Source of the DNA: Anaeramoeba flamelloides
Lineage: Eukaryota > Metamonada > Anaeramoebidae
Assembly: GCA_027625915.1 (NCBI GenBank)
Contig: JANTQA010000036.1
Span: forward strand, 6,097,001 to 6,161,000
DNA: 64,000 bases
Reading direction: 5' to 3'
Position 1 is the stretch's first letter; each line of letters opens with the position of its first letter. Below the pieces are notes generated by a model. That model did not search any database. It worked only from the letters and a program-made list of their open reading frames with translations, and had not been told where the DNA came from. A program made the translations under genes and the position numbers. This document shows, piece by piece, positions 35,377-48,429 of this stretch.

Positions 35377-37489
35377 ATAACTTTAAAGAAAAATCAACAA
35401 TAAAATTTTTTTTTGAGAAATGATATTCAAATTTAAAAATTCAAAAAATTTAAAACTCGTCTTTGATGAAAATCCTAATAAAAAAACAATAAATAAAATC
35501 TCTCCTTTAATATTTTTACAAACACCATAAACTAAAAAATCATTTAAATAGATGAAAAAATATAAATAAAAAAAGAAATGATAATAAATAAAGCAGTGAA
35601 AAAATATATCAAAAGATTTTCAATTATGAATATAAGGTAAATCAATAAGTAATTTACTTTAATCTAAATCAAAACTATGATTTTAAAAAACAGGCCTATC
35701 AAAATATAACTCACCCACTTATTATAATGGATGTAAATGAAATTAATTTTGTTACTAACAACATTCAATCAATCCAACAACAAACAATCAAAATTATCAT
35801 TTTCCAAACTCTAGTAAACAACCATCAAACCCAATTTTTCTTTTTAAAAAAATTCTATCTACTTGTGCTATCAAACAATTAAATCGGTATTCTAGAGCAA
35901 CCTTAACTTAATTGACAGCGGGTAATGTTTATTACTAGGCTTATCAAAAGTTAGGTGATAAAAAGGATTTGATTTTAAATATTTGAAATTAATATCATAT
36001 TTTCGAATATTATAAATTAGAAAACTTGACAAGGATTATTTTCATACCTGGTATTTTTTTCATTAATAAGCAATAATATATATATTGAAATGAAAAACTC
36101 AATATTAATGAGAAATTTGAAATCTTCAGAATTCATAATAATTAATTGTAGAAAATTCTTTTTCATTTCACACCTTCATAAAAAATATATCCTTTCTACA
36201 TTATTACTAAAAAATATAATTTTAGGGTATTTTGATTAATTTAACAATCGTATCACTATTTTCAACCATCGTTTTAAATTTTCTTTTTTACGACTTTACT
36301 ATTGGATTTTCAACCGATCTAAAAATATTAATAACAGTGATGATTTATGAAATTGAAAAAATGGAAATTCAAATAAAATCATCAGTTTGCCAAATCATAT
36401 TGCAAGATCATGAATGGATAATTTTATTTTATCCGCCTACCAACTAGGCCAATTTTACTTAAATTTGATTAATAGGGATTTATTCCATATTACATTGTTA
36501 AAAATCACTTCAGTTTACTTTGAGAGTATTCAGTTGGTTTCAATTTACTTCACATCTATTTAGAAAAAGTACAGTTTGCTTCAGATTCAATCATTAAGAA
36601 GTTAACCATTTTTTCTAATTATTTTCTATTCCTTTTACCTTCTTTCTAAATCCTTCAAAAATAAAAAGATTAAAAACCCAAACAAACCAAAAAAATAAAT
36701 TTGAAAAAAGTAACAAGACTGTAAAATAAAAAATTTATTTTTAGTCCAACTAATAAAATTCAATAAAAGTTAAATCTCGATAAACTTACATCGAAAATAA
36801 CAAAATTTTCAAATCTAACACAAGATAATACTTTTTCACATTTTTCAAGGATCTTAATCCTTAAGAGACTAGTCTATATTATTTTTTTTTTAACCAATTT
36901 CAAAATAAGGATTCCTTATCTAGAAATAAGTTTAATATTGAAAATAAACAGGGTTTTTCAAATCTAAGTAATTGGTAAAAAATATTCTCAATCTCTATTA
37001 ATTTTTATAAAAATTTAATAGAGATTAGTCCCTTAAGTTAAATCCCAAATTAAAATGTAACGCTTTGGCCACTTTCCTAAATAAATATTAAATATTACCT
37101 ATATTATTAATAACCAATCATGTTTTAAAAACATAATAAGTTGGATTTAAAGAAGAAAAAAAAAAATTGAAGAAGATAAAAATAAAATGTTTAATGTCTT
37201 GAAAATTTTGTTTATATTTTGTATAAATTAGAAAAAATAAAAGAAAAAGAAAAAGAAACAGAAAAAGAAACAGAAAAAGAATAAGAAAAACAATTAGAAA
37301 AAGGAAAAGAAACAGAAATAGAAAAGAAAAAAATCAAGTCCGATATTTTTATTTATTATTCTTAATTATGATTTTTTAGAATAGAATATTGAATGCACCA
37401 ATACCTTTATAAATAAAAACAATCGACAAAAATAATTAATAAAAAATGATAAATAAAAGAAGATTCATTCTAAAAATTAACAAAACTAT
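35377..37489. other. Intergenic, no gene seen
   Basis: Mostly AT-rich. A purine tract of GAAAAA/GAAACA units lies at ~37230-37330, a simple repeat. A 71-codon open frame at 36232 is hydrophobic and unsupported. Confidence 0.55.
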
Positions 37490-39109
37490 TTAATCGAATT
37501 CATCAGCATTTTCAGTACCGATTTTATTTATGCTTTTCTGGATTAGTTTATTTTTAGGGCGAATTTCAAAAGCCTTTTGATAATCTGATCTTGCATTATT
37601 AAATTTTTTAACTGCTTCGTAGGCCGTACCTCTGAGAATATAGGCAATCCATTCCATTCCGCCAAATTTGGAAGAAGACGATCGAAATAACAGTTCAGAA
37701 AATTCAAAAACGGCACGGCTATTTAAATCAAGAGACAATGAATATAATCCTTTCAGAAGGAAATAGTATATTTGATCTTTCTCGTCACAAAGATCCAGGT
37801 TATCAATTGCCAATTTGCAAAGCTTTTCAACATTTTCATCATCGCCTTGGTTCCAATACACGAGAGCCAAATAAAAGTTGAATAATAAGTTTTTAGGATC
37901 GCTTTTTTGGCATTTTTGGAAGCAAATCTCTGATTTTGATAGCAGATTTTCTTCCAAATATATTAATCCGCGTTTGAACCATATTTCGGTTCCATTTCCA
38001 TTTTCCTTTTCCTTTTCATCTTTCTTTTCCTTTTCATCTTCCTTTCCCGTTAATTCAAGAAATCTTACCCAATCAGAGTCTTTGTCGTAGTTCTTCTCTG
38101 GGTTGCAATATACGGAAATTAAATTTTTCATCCCCCAGTATTTGGAGACGTTGCCCATGATTTCGATTGCATTGTTAATACAATTTTTTGCCTCTTCAAA
38201 GTTGTTTAAATGGATGTGGCAATATGCCAATTGGTAATAGCTTTCGCCATTTTCCGGATCGATCTCGAGCAGCTTTTCAAAGCACTGTGATGCGCCTTTC
38301 CAATTTTGCTTCTTCAGGGCCCTTTGTGCAAAAAGGTTCCACACGTCGAGATTTGTCGAGGGCTTTAGTTTGTTAATAAAACTTTCGATCGCCTTTCCAA
38401 AGTTTTCTTCTTGTGGGATCAAGGGCTGAACAAAGAGTTTGATTTTCTCCATGAATTCTTTATTTGTAATAAAGCCCATAACGTTGTCTAAATGCTGTAC
38501 AACGTTTTCTTTGATTTCCTCGGTGATCAATTTTAATTGTTTCAAATATTCCAAAATTTCAGGGATGTTTTTTTGTTTAAGTAACTCCATGAGCTTCTTT
38601 TGGTCTTGGATATGATTAGCCTGTGACTGGGAGGTCGCTAATTGTAATAGTTTTTCAGAAATGCCATACTTGTCTCCCCTTTCCAGTTGCTCGATAATCC
38701 CATATAAAATTGAAAGGTCGATTGGATAATTCGACATCACAACTTCAAGTAATTCTAAGATCTTCCCTTCCCCTATTTCTTTAATAATATAGCCAAAGAG
38801 GAGAAACGTTTTATTGAAGGCAAGCGAGACACCCTTTTCAATTTTCTTTAACAGCTCGTTTGTTTCCGTTACGAGATAGGTAGCACTCGTTAAGAACTTT
38901 TCATACGCTTCTTTGTCAATTTCAACAGCTTGGAAAAAGTTCCTTGCAGTCGATAGCAAATCGAATGACTTTAGGCTTGTGAGCGTTTCTTCAACTAACT
39001 TGGAATTACGGAGTGATAAATTTACATCAATTTTAAGATCGTCGACCATTTCAGAAAATGCAGTTGTGAACTTTTTATAACTAAGGATCCATGTAAGTAA
39101 AGTGTCCAT
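37490..39109 (-). CDS. TPR repeat protein
   Basis: 539 codons, one exon, TAA stop. The N-terminal ~245 residues are predicted all-helical with no recognised domain. Tetratricopeptide repeats follow. One set is at ~255-315 (WNLFAQRALKKQNWKGASQ, CFEKLLEIDPENGESYYQLA, YCHIHLNNFEEAKNCINNAI). Another is at ~372-440 (FKRGLIYLEENLLSKSEICF, then DPKNLLFNFYLALVYWNQGD). A last one is at ~485-525 (AYILRGTAYEAVKKFNNARS with AFEIRP). A Lys/Glu-rich spacer (EKEKKDEKEKEN) separates the first sets. TPRs form a superhelical groove for protein partners. The partner and pathway cannot be read from sequence. The start at 39109 is the first Met and precedes a plausible protein; no better-placed upstream start in frame. 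Confidence 0.88.
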   Translation of the reverse strand: MDTLLTWILSYKKFTTAFSEMVDDLKIDVNLSLRNSKLVEETLTSLKSFDLLSTARNFFQAVEIDKEAYEKFLTSATYLVTETNELLKKIEKGVSLAFNKTFLLFGYIIKEIGEGKILELLEVVMSNYPIDLSILYGIIEQLERGDKYGISEKLLQLATSQSQANHIQDQKKLMELLKQKNIPEILEYLKQLKLITEEIKENVVQHLDNVMGFITNKEFMEKIKLFVQPLIPQEENFGKAIESFINKLKPSTNLDVWNLFAQRALKKQNWKGASQCFEKLLEIDPENGESYYQLAYCHIHLNNFEEAKNCINNAIEIMGNVSKYWGMKNLISVYCNPEKNYDKDSDWVRFLELTGKEDEKEKKDEKEKENGNGTEIWFKRGLIYLEENLLSKSEICFQKCQKSDPKNLLFNFYLALVYWNQGDDENVEKLCKLAIDNLDLCDEKDQIYYFLLKGLYSLSLDLNSRAVFEFSELLFRSSSSKFGGMEWIAYILRGTAYEAVKKFNNARSDYQKAFEIRPKNKLIQKSINKIGTENADEFD

Positions 39110-40337
39110 TTTAAGATTCTTTTTTTTGTTTTAAATATTTTTTTTAGTTGGGTAATAAACAAAATTTGTTTCCAAAATAAAAAAGGAGAAAAAATGATTG
39201 TCTTTTTTTTTTTGATGAGATTCCTTTTGGTTCTCTGGTTATGGTATTTAAAATCTTTCATTGAAAAATTACCATTTTACAATTTTCTTTTTTTTCTTTT
39301 ATTTTTCTTAAGTTTTGTTAAATAAATCATACTTTTGTAAATGGGAAAAAATTGAACTTTTTTTTTTTTTCTTATTTCCATTCTTTTTTTGTTTTGGTTT
39401 AAATGTGCTTGTGAAGGATTTTTTTTAAATCACCCCCACTTCTTTTTATCATCATCTTCAATTAAATGGGTAATTTACAACTTTTTGCTTTGAAATTTAA
39501 ATGCGTTAAAATTTTCATCTCGGTTGGTAACTGTTCTAATTCTTCATGTTTCCTTTTGATTTTTTATCAAACCCAAAAGACACTGTATAAACAACAAAAA
39601 AAGTAAATTCAAAGATAAAGGTAATAACCCGATTTTCAATCTTGTTTATTTAAATTTGAGATCGGAAGAATAAGAAGGTAGTTGTCTTAAAAATTTTTTC
39701 CCCTTTTTCTTTTGGGAAGTGTTGGAAGCTATTTCTCATTGTTAACAATAATTTACTTCTTATGGATATTAGTTACTTGAGAATATTAAGAAATTCTGCA
39801 CCTTCACTTTTTTAAATTTCAAAGGTATCAGAAAATTTCAGAGTGAGTCACAATACCAGTATTGAATATTGCAAAATATTTTAAAAAACTTTTGAAAAGA
39901 ACAAAAAAGATAAGTCTATTTTAAAACTCTTGTAACAATTGTTGATTTCTTTCGCGCACAAGGAGTTACCTTCCAAAAAATTCCATTGTGAGTCGTGAGA
40001 GTCGACTATTTTTGGTTGAAAAAATAAAAAGAAATGTAATAATTTGATTTTTTTTGGTCCAGACACTTAGAATAAACAAACAACCTTATACCGGGTTAAA
40101 ATTACAGAAGTGTACTTTGGGTTTTAATTACACACATTTACTAATCAAGAAAAGAATTATTTTTTTTTATGAGATTGCATAAACAGTTTGCTTTTCTTTT
40201 TAAATTTTTTTTACTTTAAGGGATTAGAGCCTTACCAAGGAGAAGCCTAAAATTAAAAAATGTTGTTAAAGGGTTTAAATAGCATATTAGTACACCAGAG
40301 TCAAATGGCTCTAATTTTGATTAATGAAAGAGTGCTA
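39110..40337. other. Intergenic, 5' flank of the TPR gene
   Basis: AT-rich with T runs. No gene, RNA or element end seen before the TIR element at 40338. Confidence 0.55.
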
Positions 40338-40819
40338 CAGAGATCAAAATAATGCGTGCCTTAAAACAAATAATCCTTCTTTCCAAAAATAATCCTGTTT
40401 TTTTTTCTTCTGATTTCCAATTCAACATCCAATTTACTACCTAATAGTAGACCTAAGTTCAAATCAATTTTGAAAGTAAATTCTTTTATATTTTCAGTAA
40501 AATTTAAATTAGTGGTGAAAATAATTGAATATTTTTCGTAATATTCTCGATTTTTTCGAAATTTTTTTGTTGTTTTTAGGATAAAATTTTGATAAAAGTT
40601 TACTCTATTTTTTAAGAAAAATTTTTCAATTTGATCCTTTATTTTGAGGATTTCTTTTGAAATAAAAGAACTTTCAGAAACCAATCCCCTATTTAACTTA
40701 GCTCTTCTTGTTTGTTCATTTCTCTGATCGGTTAATAAATCGGCCTTCTATAACAAAAAACTGGCTTTTGACTATGAAAAATTGATTAAACTTTTCTGCA
40801 TGCTTTATTTGGACTACTA
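40338..40819 (-). mobile_element. TIR element with TA flanks (family T), copy 2
   Basis: Reverse-oriented relative of 3465-3951, with ends CAGAGATCAAAATAATGCGTG and, inward from the right, TAGTAGTCCAAATAAAGCATG. TA is at 40336-40337 and 40820-40821. The minus-strand open frame at 40361-40684 aligns with the ORF of copy 1 over most of its length with small indels. It is older or more diverged in the leader part. Confidence 0.75.
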
Positions 40820-40924
40820 TATTTGTTGATCACTTCAATTAAAGAAGACAGTTCTACGTAAAAAAACCAGAGTATTTCATAAAAAAAGCCCCATTCCAAC
40901 ACAAATATAATTTCAATATAAACA

Positions 40925-42450
40925 CCATTTCAAATATAATTACCCACCTGAAAGAATAAATTAATATATATATATATATATAAGCTAAATTTCAAAAATA
41001 GGGTCATCATTAGTATTTTCTAAATTATTGGTATATGTGTTGTGTTAACCAAATATTCTGAACCCAATATCATTTAAAAGTTATTATTGAATATTTAATA
41101 TCAAGAAACAATCTTCTTTTAATGAAAATTTCCCAAAGTTGAATTCTTTTTTTTGCAATTTTTCTTTCAAAATGATTCCATATTTTTATTTTTAATATGA
41201 ATGAACAAGAATATTTTTGAAAACCGTTAATATTCAAGAGATGAGATTAATTAGCATTGGGGAAAGGGGTTGTAAAATTCAAAGAAAGTAAAACACCCAA
41301 GAAGTGTTTGCTTCGAAAACAAGTATCAACCAAATTTGCTTTAATTAGTTACAATGGTTCCTTGAAAAGTGAAGAAATAGTGAGATCAAATAAGATCTTC
41401 TTTTCTCTTTCATTTGAAGAAAATGTGATGAATGTGATCGTATTCATTTTATCTTTGTTGTACATTCAAAAAATTGGTTTTTTTTTCGTTTTCTTTTCTT
41501 TTTCTTTTTCTTTTTCTTTCTTTTGTTGAGATTCTTTTTATCTTGAAAAAGGTATCAAGGAAAGTTTGGGTTGATACCAAATGGGTGAATAGTAAAAATC
41601 TGATAACTCTGATGGAAAGTTGTTTCAAAAGGTTCTTGGAAGCAATGGTGAATCTTAAATGGATAATTTTAAGATGAAAAATCATTTCAAAAATAGGGTC
41701 AGATTTATTTTTTTCTTTATGGGTTTCTTTTCTCTATTCTTTTATTAGAAATAATAATTAAAACAGAAAAGGGTGTTTTAGACAGTTATTTTTAAGTTTT
41801 AAGTTCTGATTTTTCAGGGTTGAGTTTTGGTATTCACTAAATGAGAAACTACAATTTTTTTTCAATCAAAAATTTGCCCCTATTTTTGAAATTAAGCTTA
41901 TATATAATTATTCAGGAAAAACAAATAATTAAATATTAAATGTAATCACTTTTGAATCATTTTAAATATAGAAAAACCTGATATTTGAAATAATTAAAAA
42001 AAAAATAAAACTAAAAACTAAAAAAAAAGTGAGTTACAATTTTTGAAATGAGCAATACCGATTTGTTATTATTGAAATTTCACTGATAAAAGGTTGAACA
42101 ACAAGATTTTTTGCTGTAAATTAAATTCAGTGTTAAAGACATTATAGAGTATAAATTTTCTTAGTGATTATTTGTCTTTTTAAAAAAAAGATCTTTTTTT
42201 TTTTACATGATCTTTTTTAATAAAAAAGAAAAAGAAAAAAAAAAAAAAAAAAAAAAAAATCAAAAACAAAAAAAAAAGAAAAAAAATGAAAAAGAAAAAG
42301 AGAAAGAAAAAGAAAAAGAGAAAGAAAAAGAAAGAGAAAAAGAAAAACAAAAGAAAAACAAAAATTTGAAAATATTTTTGGATAAGAAAACAGAAAAAAA
42401 CCACAAATAACCCCCTTTAATATTATAAAGCAAGTAGAACTTTTTGAAAA
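40925..42450 (+). repeat. Family C repeat, copy 2, probably split by a ~0.9 kb insertion
   Basis: The right part (42010-42450) matches 10984-11375 closely (GTGAGTTACAATTTTTGAAA, TTGAACAACAAGATTTTTT). The left end piece ACCCACCTGAAAGAATAAATTA lies at 40943. Between them a segment ~40980-41905 is bounded by inverted ends (AAGCTAAATTTCAAAAATAGGG at left; CCCTATTTTTGAAATTAAGCTT at right). It looks like a separate element. It contains small open frames (41257-41529, 41474-41677) with no recognised domain. Confidence 0.6.
42228..42362. repeat. Purine tract (GAAAAA)n
   Basis: About 130 bases of A and G only, as GAAAAA/GAGAAA units after a pure A run. The Lys/Glu and Phe open frames across it are artefacts. 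It lies within the family C repeat at the place where the other copies also have an A-rich run. Confidence 0.92.
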
Positions 42451-42939
42451 ATAGTTTACATAGTAGCAAGACCCTCATCTTATTCCAATATAGAGTAATT
42501 AGTTTAGTATATGAGAAATGAACTTGAATAAAATATAAATTTAAAATAGAGAAATGTATTTCGTATGGTATAATGACCAAATATATAACACAAATATATG
42601 TTAATACTAAAATATTAACAAAATATGTTTGAGTGGTTTAAATACTTGATCAAACTTGAATACCTAAAATTTTAAAAAAAACCAAAAACGAAAATTCAAG
42701 AAAAAAAATAAAAACTATTCAAAAATTATATTGAAAAACACTTAAAATAATAAAAGATACTATTACATATTCGCAGCTAATAAACCTACTTTAGTAACAC
42801 ATATTCAAATGCAAGGCTAAGTTTCTGAAAAAATATTTTCATATACAAGCAATATACTTAAAGTCAATCAGTGCCCAATAAATTAAAAAAAAATATAAAA
42901 TAAATAATTTTTTTCAAACTGTTCTTATTGTTGGGATAA

Positions 42940-44350
42940 AATAATTTAATCAGTACTCAATAGTATACCCAATTGTAAATCCATTCTGAAGGTGAGTACA
43001 TTTATTTTTTGAGAAAATTTTATCTGGTGTATTTAATTTGTATAATATTTTTCTGATTTGAACTTTATTTTTCGAATAAAACTTTTTTTATATCAAAAAT
43101 TATTAAAAATTTACAAACTTCTTTAAATGTTTAGTGAAATAAAGTAAATTTGATCCTTATTCAAGTGGTGACCCACTTACTCAAAAAAAGGACATTGATG
43201 AATTGGACTACTTTTGGTTGACAAAATTCAAATAACGTAAAACCAAATTGAGAATATCTCATTTAAAACAAAAAATTCAATCAAAAAAAGAGAATCAACG
43301 CATTTTCAATTCCAAAAAATCAAATATAATTAAGAATTTACAGATTTCAAAATTTAAAAAATTCAATTAAAAAAATAACTTGAAAATAGTTCTCAATTAA
43401 AAAAATCAAATTTGAACTAAAATTACTAGTCTCTTATTTTACATTTTAAAAGACACCAATTTCTCCAGTTTGTGACAAATTGTTTTCTTAAAGGACACAG
43501 ACAATTTAATTTGGTTTAATCTAATTTGGGGTTATTTTTGTAACCCCTCTATATTTGACTAAGTTGGGATTTTGTTATATTCTTGAGGTTAAAATAACTT
43601 TTTTAAAAAAATATAAAAAATAAAAAAAAACAAATCTTCGAGAACCCAAAAAGTACTAAAGAGCGATACTTCAAAACCAACTCGGTTATTTTAAAAACTT
43701 ATTATTCCATTGACTATTGATTTCAAAATATAAAGATCAAAATTTTCATTTAGCCATCCCAAAAAATCCAATATTTCCCAATAATTAAAATAAATTTATA
43801 GAGTCACCAATTCTAAACAGAGAAAATTAATAATTTAAACTGATTTTAGGAATTAAAAAATTAAAATTTTACAAGACTTTGGAAATCTTTTTTTGGAAAG
43901 TTGAATGAAAATTTGGTCCCATTTATTTTGTAACTAAGGGTAAGATTTGTTTACAGAATTAAAAATTTGAAATTTTAAGTGACTTTTAAATACAATTTTT
44001 GGAAATGAGAATGAAAAGTTTTTTCTATTTATTTTTTAAAAAATAGTATTCAAATTGGAAATTGAGTGTCACTCTTTGGGTATTTTCATTAAAATGTCTA
44101 ATTATTCATTATTGATTTTTTGAGATTAATCTTATTTCGTAGGTTGACACGTTTCTAATAGTAATTAGTTAAACAAAATAATTGCAATATTTTTTTAATC
44201 CATTTCATTACAATATTTTTCACCTAAAAACCCCTCAAGTTATAAATAATTTTTATTTGATCCGTTCATTTTATATATTTCTTTTTTTAATAGAAGAACT
44301 TTAAGAAACCAATACCATATTTCCTTTGGGCTTATTTCCAGTACCTTTAA
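42940..44350 (-). mobile_element. Decayed, interrupted family T element (tentative)
   Basis: 42955-43060 resembles the 3' half of the shared family T ORF, for example AATAGTATACCCAATTGTAA against AATAGTAGACCTAAGTTCAA at 40442. 44285-44330 resembles its leader (GAACTTTAAGAAACCAATAC, the complement of the block at 3590-3620). About 1.1 kb of other AT-rich DNA lies between the two pieces. It is either an old copy with an insertion or two fragments. Confidence 0.4.
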
Positions 44351-44599
44351 AGGTTGTCTGAAAAAGGAAAGACATCATTTTATTTAAAAGACAAGTTTTT
44401 TACTTGGTTTATCGAGGATCTCTTGATAAAAGGATTGAAAAAGTATAATAAAATAAAAAAATTCACTACCCAATCTTTACTCACCAAAAAGGATTACTTT
44501 TTTGATTAACATTTATTCCTAAAGCTTTGGGAAAGTTGAAAACTGGAGAAAAATTATCATTTTTTTTCTTTTTTTCAACTAAATTAATAATTCTGCAAA

Positions 44600-45200
44600 A
44601 TGGGTCGTATGTTTGGATCAGGAAAAGGTATCTCTCGCTCTGCGAGGCCTTATAAAAAAACACCACCATCATGGTTAAAAATCACACCAAAGCAAGTCAT
44701 TGAAGAAATCTGTAAAATGGCTAAAAAAGGACTTACGCCATCCCAAATTGGTATCCACTTGAGAGATCTTTTCGGTGTTGGTCAAGTTAAATCAGTCACT
44801 TCAAACAGAATCCTTAGAATTCTTAAAGCTAACGGTTTGTTTATCTTTTTTTTTTCTTTTCTTTTCTTTTCTTTTGCTGGTCTAAATGTCTTTTTTTTTA
44901 TTTTATTTTTGCTTTTTTCTTTTCATTCAAAAAAACATACAAAATATTAAAAAAATTTTTTTCGATTACAAATTATTAGGTCTTGCACCAAAAATCCCAG
45001 AAGATTTGTACCATTTAATCAAAAAGGCTGTCTCAATCCGTAAACATTTAGAAAAGAATAGAAAAGACAAAGATGCCAAATTCCATTTAATCCTTGTTGA
45101 ATCAAAAATTTATAGAATCTCCAGATACTATAAAAAAACAAGACAACTCCCACCAAATTGGAAATACTCTTCATCAACAGCCAGTGCTTTAGTTCAATAA
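44600..45200 (+). CDS. RPS13: Small-subunit ribosomal protein uS15 (eukaryotic S13)
   Basis: Two exons, 44600-44834 and 44980-45200, joined across a 145-base intron (donor G|GTTTGT, acceptor TTATTAG|GT, phase 1). They give 151 residues, the exact length usual for eukaryotic S13. Diagnostic blocks are [81 protein letters not shown] and LPPNWKYSS. The protein binds the central domain of 18S rRNA in the 40S subunit. Unspliced reading would run into a Phe-rich tail, which shows that the intron is real. A TTTTTTTC-rich tract and AAAATGG context precede the start. TAA stop. There is no neighbour relationship with the other ribosomal gene, P1, 6 kb away. Confidence 0.98.
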
Positions 45201-48117
45201 GCAATTCGCCTTTCGATTTGTTTTTTTTATTTTTTTTAATAATTAAAAAAGAGTCAATCAAAAAAGTTTATTAATTTTTTTTAAAAAATTACAATACAAG
45301 AAAAGAAGCCCTTTTTTTTTTCTTGTAAACCTTAACTTTTCAATTCCCTTTTTTCTTTTCTTCTTCTTTTCTTTTTTATTTTTTAGAATTAACTAGAAGC
45401 ACAAAAAAAAACAGATTCATTATTCTCTGGTTTTCTTTTTGGCAAATATTATGAAAAGCAATAAACACTAAAACCTTACTTTATTCTTTATTTGGATCTT
45501 TCCTTACTCGCTTTCTTTTTCTTTTTCTTTTTTTTTTCTTTTCTTACTGCTCTTTTTTGTTTAATATTTCTGATGAAAATGTCTTTTACACTTTTTTTTC
45601 ACTTGGCTCTACAATAATTAATATCACGAACCTTTCAAGATCTCTATTAGGTTTTTCAATTGGATTATTGACTAAATCATTCCACATATGATTTTATTAA
45701 TGGAACGAAGAAAAAATAATTTACCAACTTTTTTTGAATTTATCAGAATGCCAAATTTTACCAAAATTTTCTGAAAATAGCCTTTTGATCCTTTTTGACC
45801 ATTTTTCTAATAAATTTTAACAATAGTTTGAGAATTGTTCTATCTTCAATCAAAGATAGATTTTAATAACAATATTAGATAATTCAATTTGATTAAACTC
45901 GAATTACAATACTTGATTGTGAAAATTTAACTTTTGTCATTTTTTTTTTGAGTGTTTTGAATCAGGTATTCCCAAAGAAGTAGTGCATTTTTTAATATAT
46001 TTCAAATAATAAGTTCTTTTTTGTTGTTCTATTTGTCAATTATTAATTTAACATTAAGAAGAGATAATGATAGTAAGATGTGTCAGAACTAATATGGGTT
46101 GTATTTTAAAATATATTCATTAAAATATTTCCAAAAAATGAAAAAAAAAAAAAATGCAATTATTTTTCAATAAAACATTGTACCACTAAATTCAATTAAA
46201 ATTGGGGAATAAAATAAGAACCCAAACCATTTTTTAAAAAATATAATAAAGTTCATTTTTTTTCAATCAATTAAAAATTTTTGTAAGATTAAATTTCTGA
46301 GAAAAATCAAATAAAAGATCAAAAAGATAAAAAAATAACCATCAATTTCTACTTTAAAAAGATTTGAAAAAATTTTGTTCAGAAACACCTATAGACGCTT
46401 TAAAAATGCATTGACTTTTTTAAAACTTTATTAAAATTTTATTTTTTAAAAAAATTTTAATTATGATAATCAATTAAAAAAAGAAAAAGTACCCACTTTA
46501 TTAAAATTACTGAAATTTTTTTTTTCAATAATTTCTCAAAACAAAAATAGAGAATTATTATGAACTGGGCTAGTTAAAAGTTGTAAAAACAAAATTTAAC
46601 ACAAAAAAGTATTAAAGAGAAACAAAATCGAAATATAAAGTACTAAAAAGAGTAATCCCGGTTGGATCTAAACTATTTTTCATTCAAAGTGGCCCAGTTG
46701 TCATGGTATATTACACGTGTTTAAAGGGTTTGCATAGATATTAGAAGAAAAATTTTATTTGGGAAATTTTCAAAATTGAAATCATTTTTTCACATTTTTG
46801 TTTTTTTTTTTCGATTATTTTTTTAAAACATCATTCAGTTGCAAAATTTTTTTTTTATTGCAAGATTAATAGTCACTTGGTAAAAACGTGTTATTCTAAG
46901 GTCATTGAAACCATGTAAAGATTGTTGAGAAATCATATTGATTTCTATTGCAATTCTATTCGATCTTTGATCTTGATATTTGTTTAATAAATTTGAAAAA
47001 TTTTCACTTCATTTTCATTTCCTTTTTCAAATAGAGACAACAATTACCAACAAACTTCGTTTGGGGACTTGGATTCTAAAAGAAAAGTATGGAAAATGAA
47101 GTGAAAAATGTTTCATATTTATTATTCAAATACCAGTAGGAGATCAAAACAAACATCCTTGTTTTTCTCAATAAGGCCCTCAGAATGAAAGTTTTTCAAT
47201 TTTTAAGAAAATTTATTGATTAATTAGTTTTCTTTCGGACATTTATCAACATTTATTTGAGGTTTATTATTCTCTTTATTTCTGATTTGTTCTTCAAAGG
47301 TCAATTATATAAAATAATTGATATTTGAAAAAAAAATTGGGCCCCTTTGACCGAAACAGAGTTTATTTATTTAGTAATATAAGTAACCTTTTAGCTTAAA
47401 AATATAGATAGAAATTGTTTTAATGGAAACCCTTTTTGTAAAAGAAAAATATCAAAAATTTAAGACCTTGAATTTTTTTGAAAATATAAAAATATTCAGT
47501 TTTCTAGTCTATTACTTCCAATACGTGGATATATTTGATTTAATATATTATTTAAGTTTCTTAATTTATTTTTTTTGTTTAACATTTATTCACTTATTGA
47601 GTTTAAACAGACAAATAAGTTGTAAATTCCAATCAAACGGTATTTTTCTACCTCAAAACATTTGTTTTTATAAATAAGGTAAATAGAATCTGTTAATGTT
47701 AAATAATTATCTCAAACACCAAAGTGTTATCTTGTGAAAAAATGTTATTTTTTATTGTTTTTCTGAAACATAATATTTGATTTCATTTCATATGTTTTTT
47801 TTTTTTTTGTATGGAAAAGGTCACTTTAAATAATATACAAATCAATAAATTCAAATTACTTAATTTTTGTAAATTCTTTAAATTAATATTATTAAGAATT
47901 TTTTTATCCTGGTCGGGATTCAATCAAACGGATAGTTTAGTAAAAAAATAGTTTTCTGTTATTTTTTACTGTGTGTGATGTGTTTTGGCTTTGGTGATTT
48001 AATTCATGATGAATAACAATTTTGCACGGGTGTAAATATGAGTGATGTATATATATATATATATTTACATTTATTTAGATAAATAAATAGTTCCATGTAT
48101 TTATTCAAATTTAGGTA
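45201..48117. other. Intergenic, no gene seen
   Basis: T-rich 3' flank of the uS15 gene, then AT-rich DNA. A 84-codon frame at 47423 is Phe/Tyr/Leu-rich and unsupported. No RNA gene recognised. Confidence 0.55.
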
Positions 48118-48312
48118 CAGTTAGTTCCACTTTTAAGACACAAACTTTCAACAAAAATTAAGCCACAAAAAAATCCCCTTTTAAGACACAAAATTTGTAA
48201 TTTTTTTTTTACAAATTATTTTCCTAGAATCTGAATTTTGTGTCTTAATTTGAGATTTTTTTTTTCACCTTAAATTTTGTAGCAGTTTGTACCTTAAAAG
48301 TGGAACTGACTG
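48118..48312 (+). mobile_element. 195-base palindromic miniature element (family P)
   Basis: Opens CAGTTAGTTCCACTTTTAAG after TA at 48116-48117 and closes with AGTGGAACTGACTG. The arms are complementary with a T-run centre. The right flank is TT rather than TA. Confidence 0.88.
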
Positions 48313-48429
48313 TTTCTGATTGTACCAAAAACCCAAATAAAAATATGAGATCACATACTTTGAAGAAAAATTATAAAACTAACATTCATTTTTACTAGAA
48401 TCAAGAAAAAACACGGAATGCCACCTTTT

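Noticed and set aside
36232-36447. 71-codon open frame
   Set aside because: Hydrophobic, isolated, no family resemblance.
42180-42580. Phe/Ser and Lys/Glu open frames
   Set aside because: Artefacts of the purine tract.
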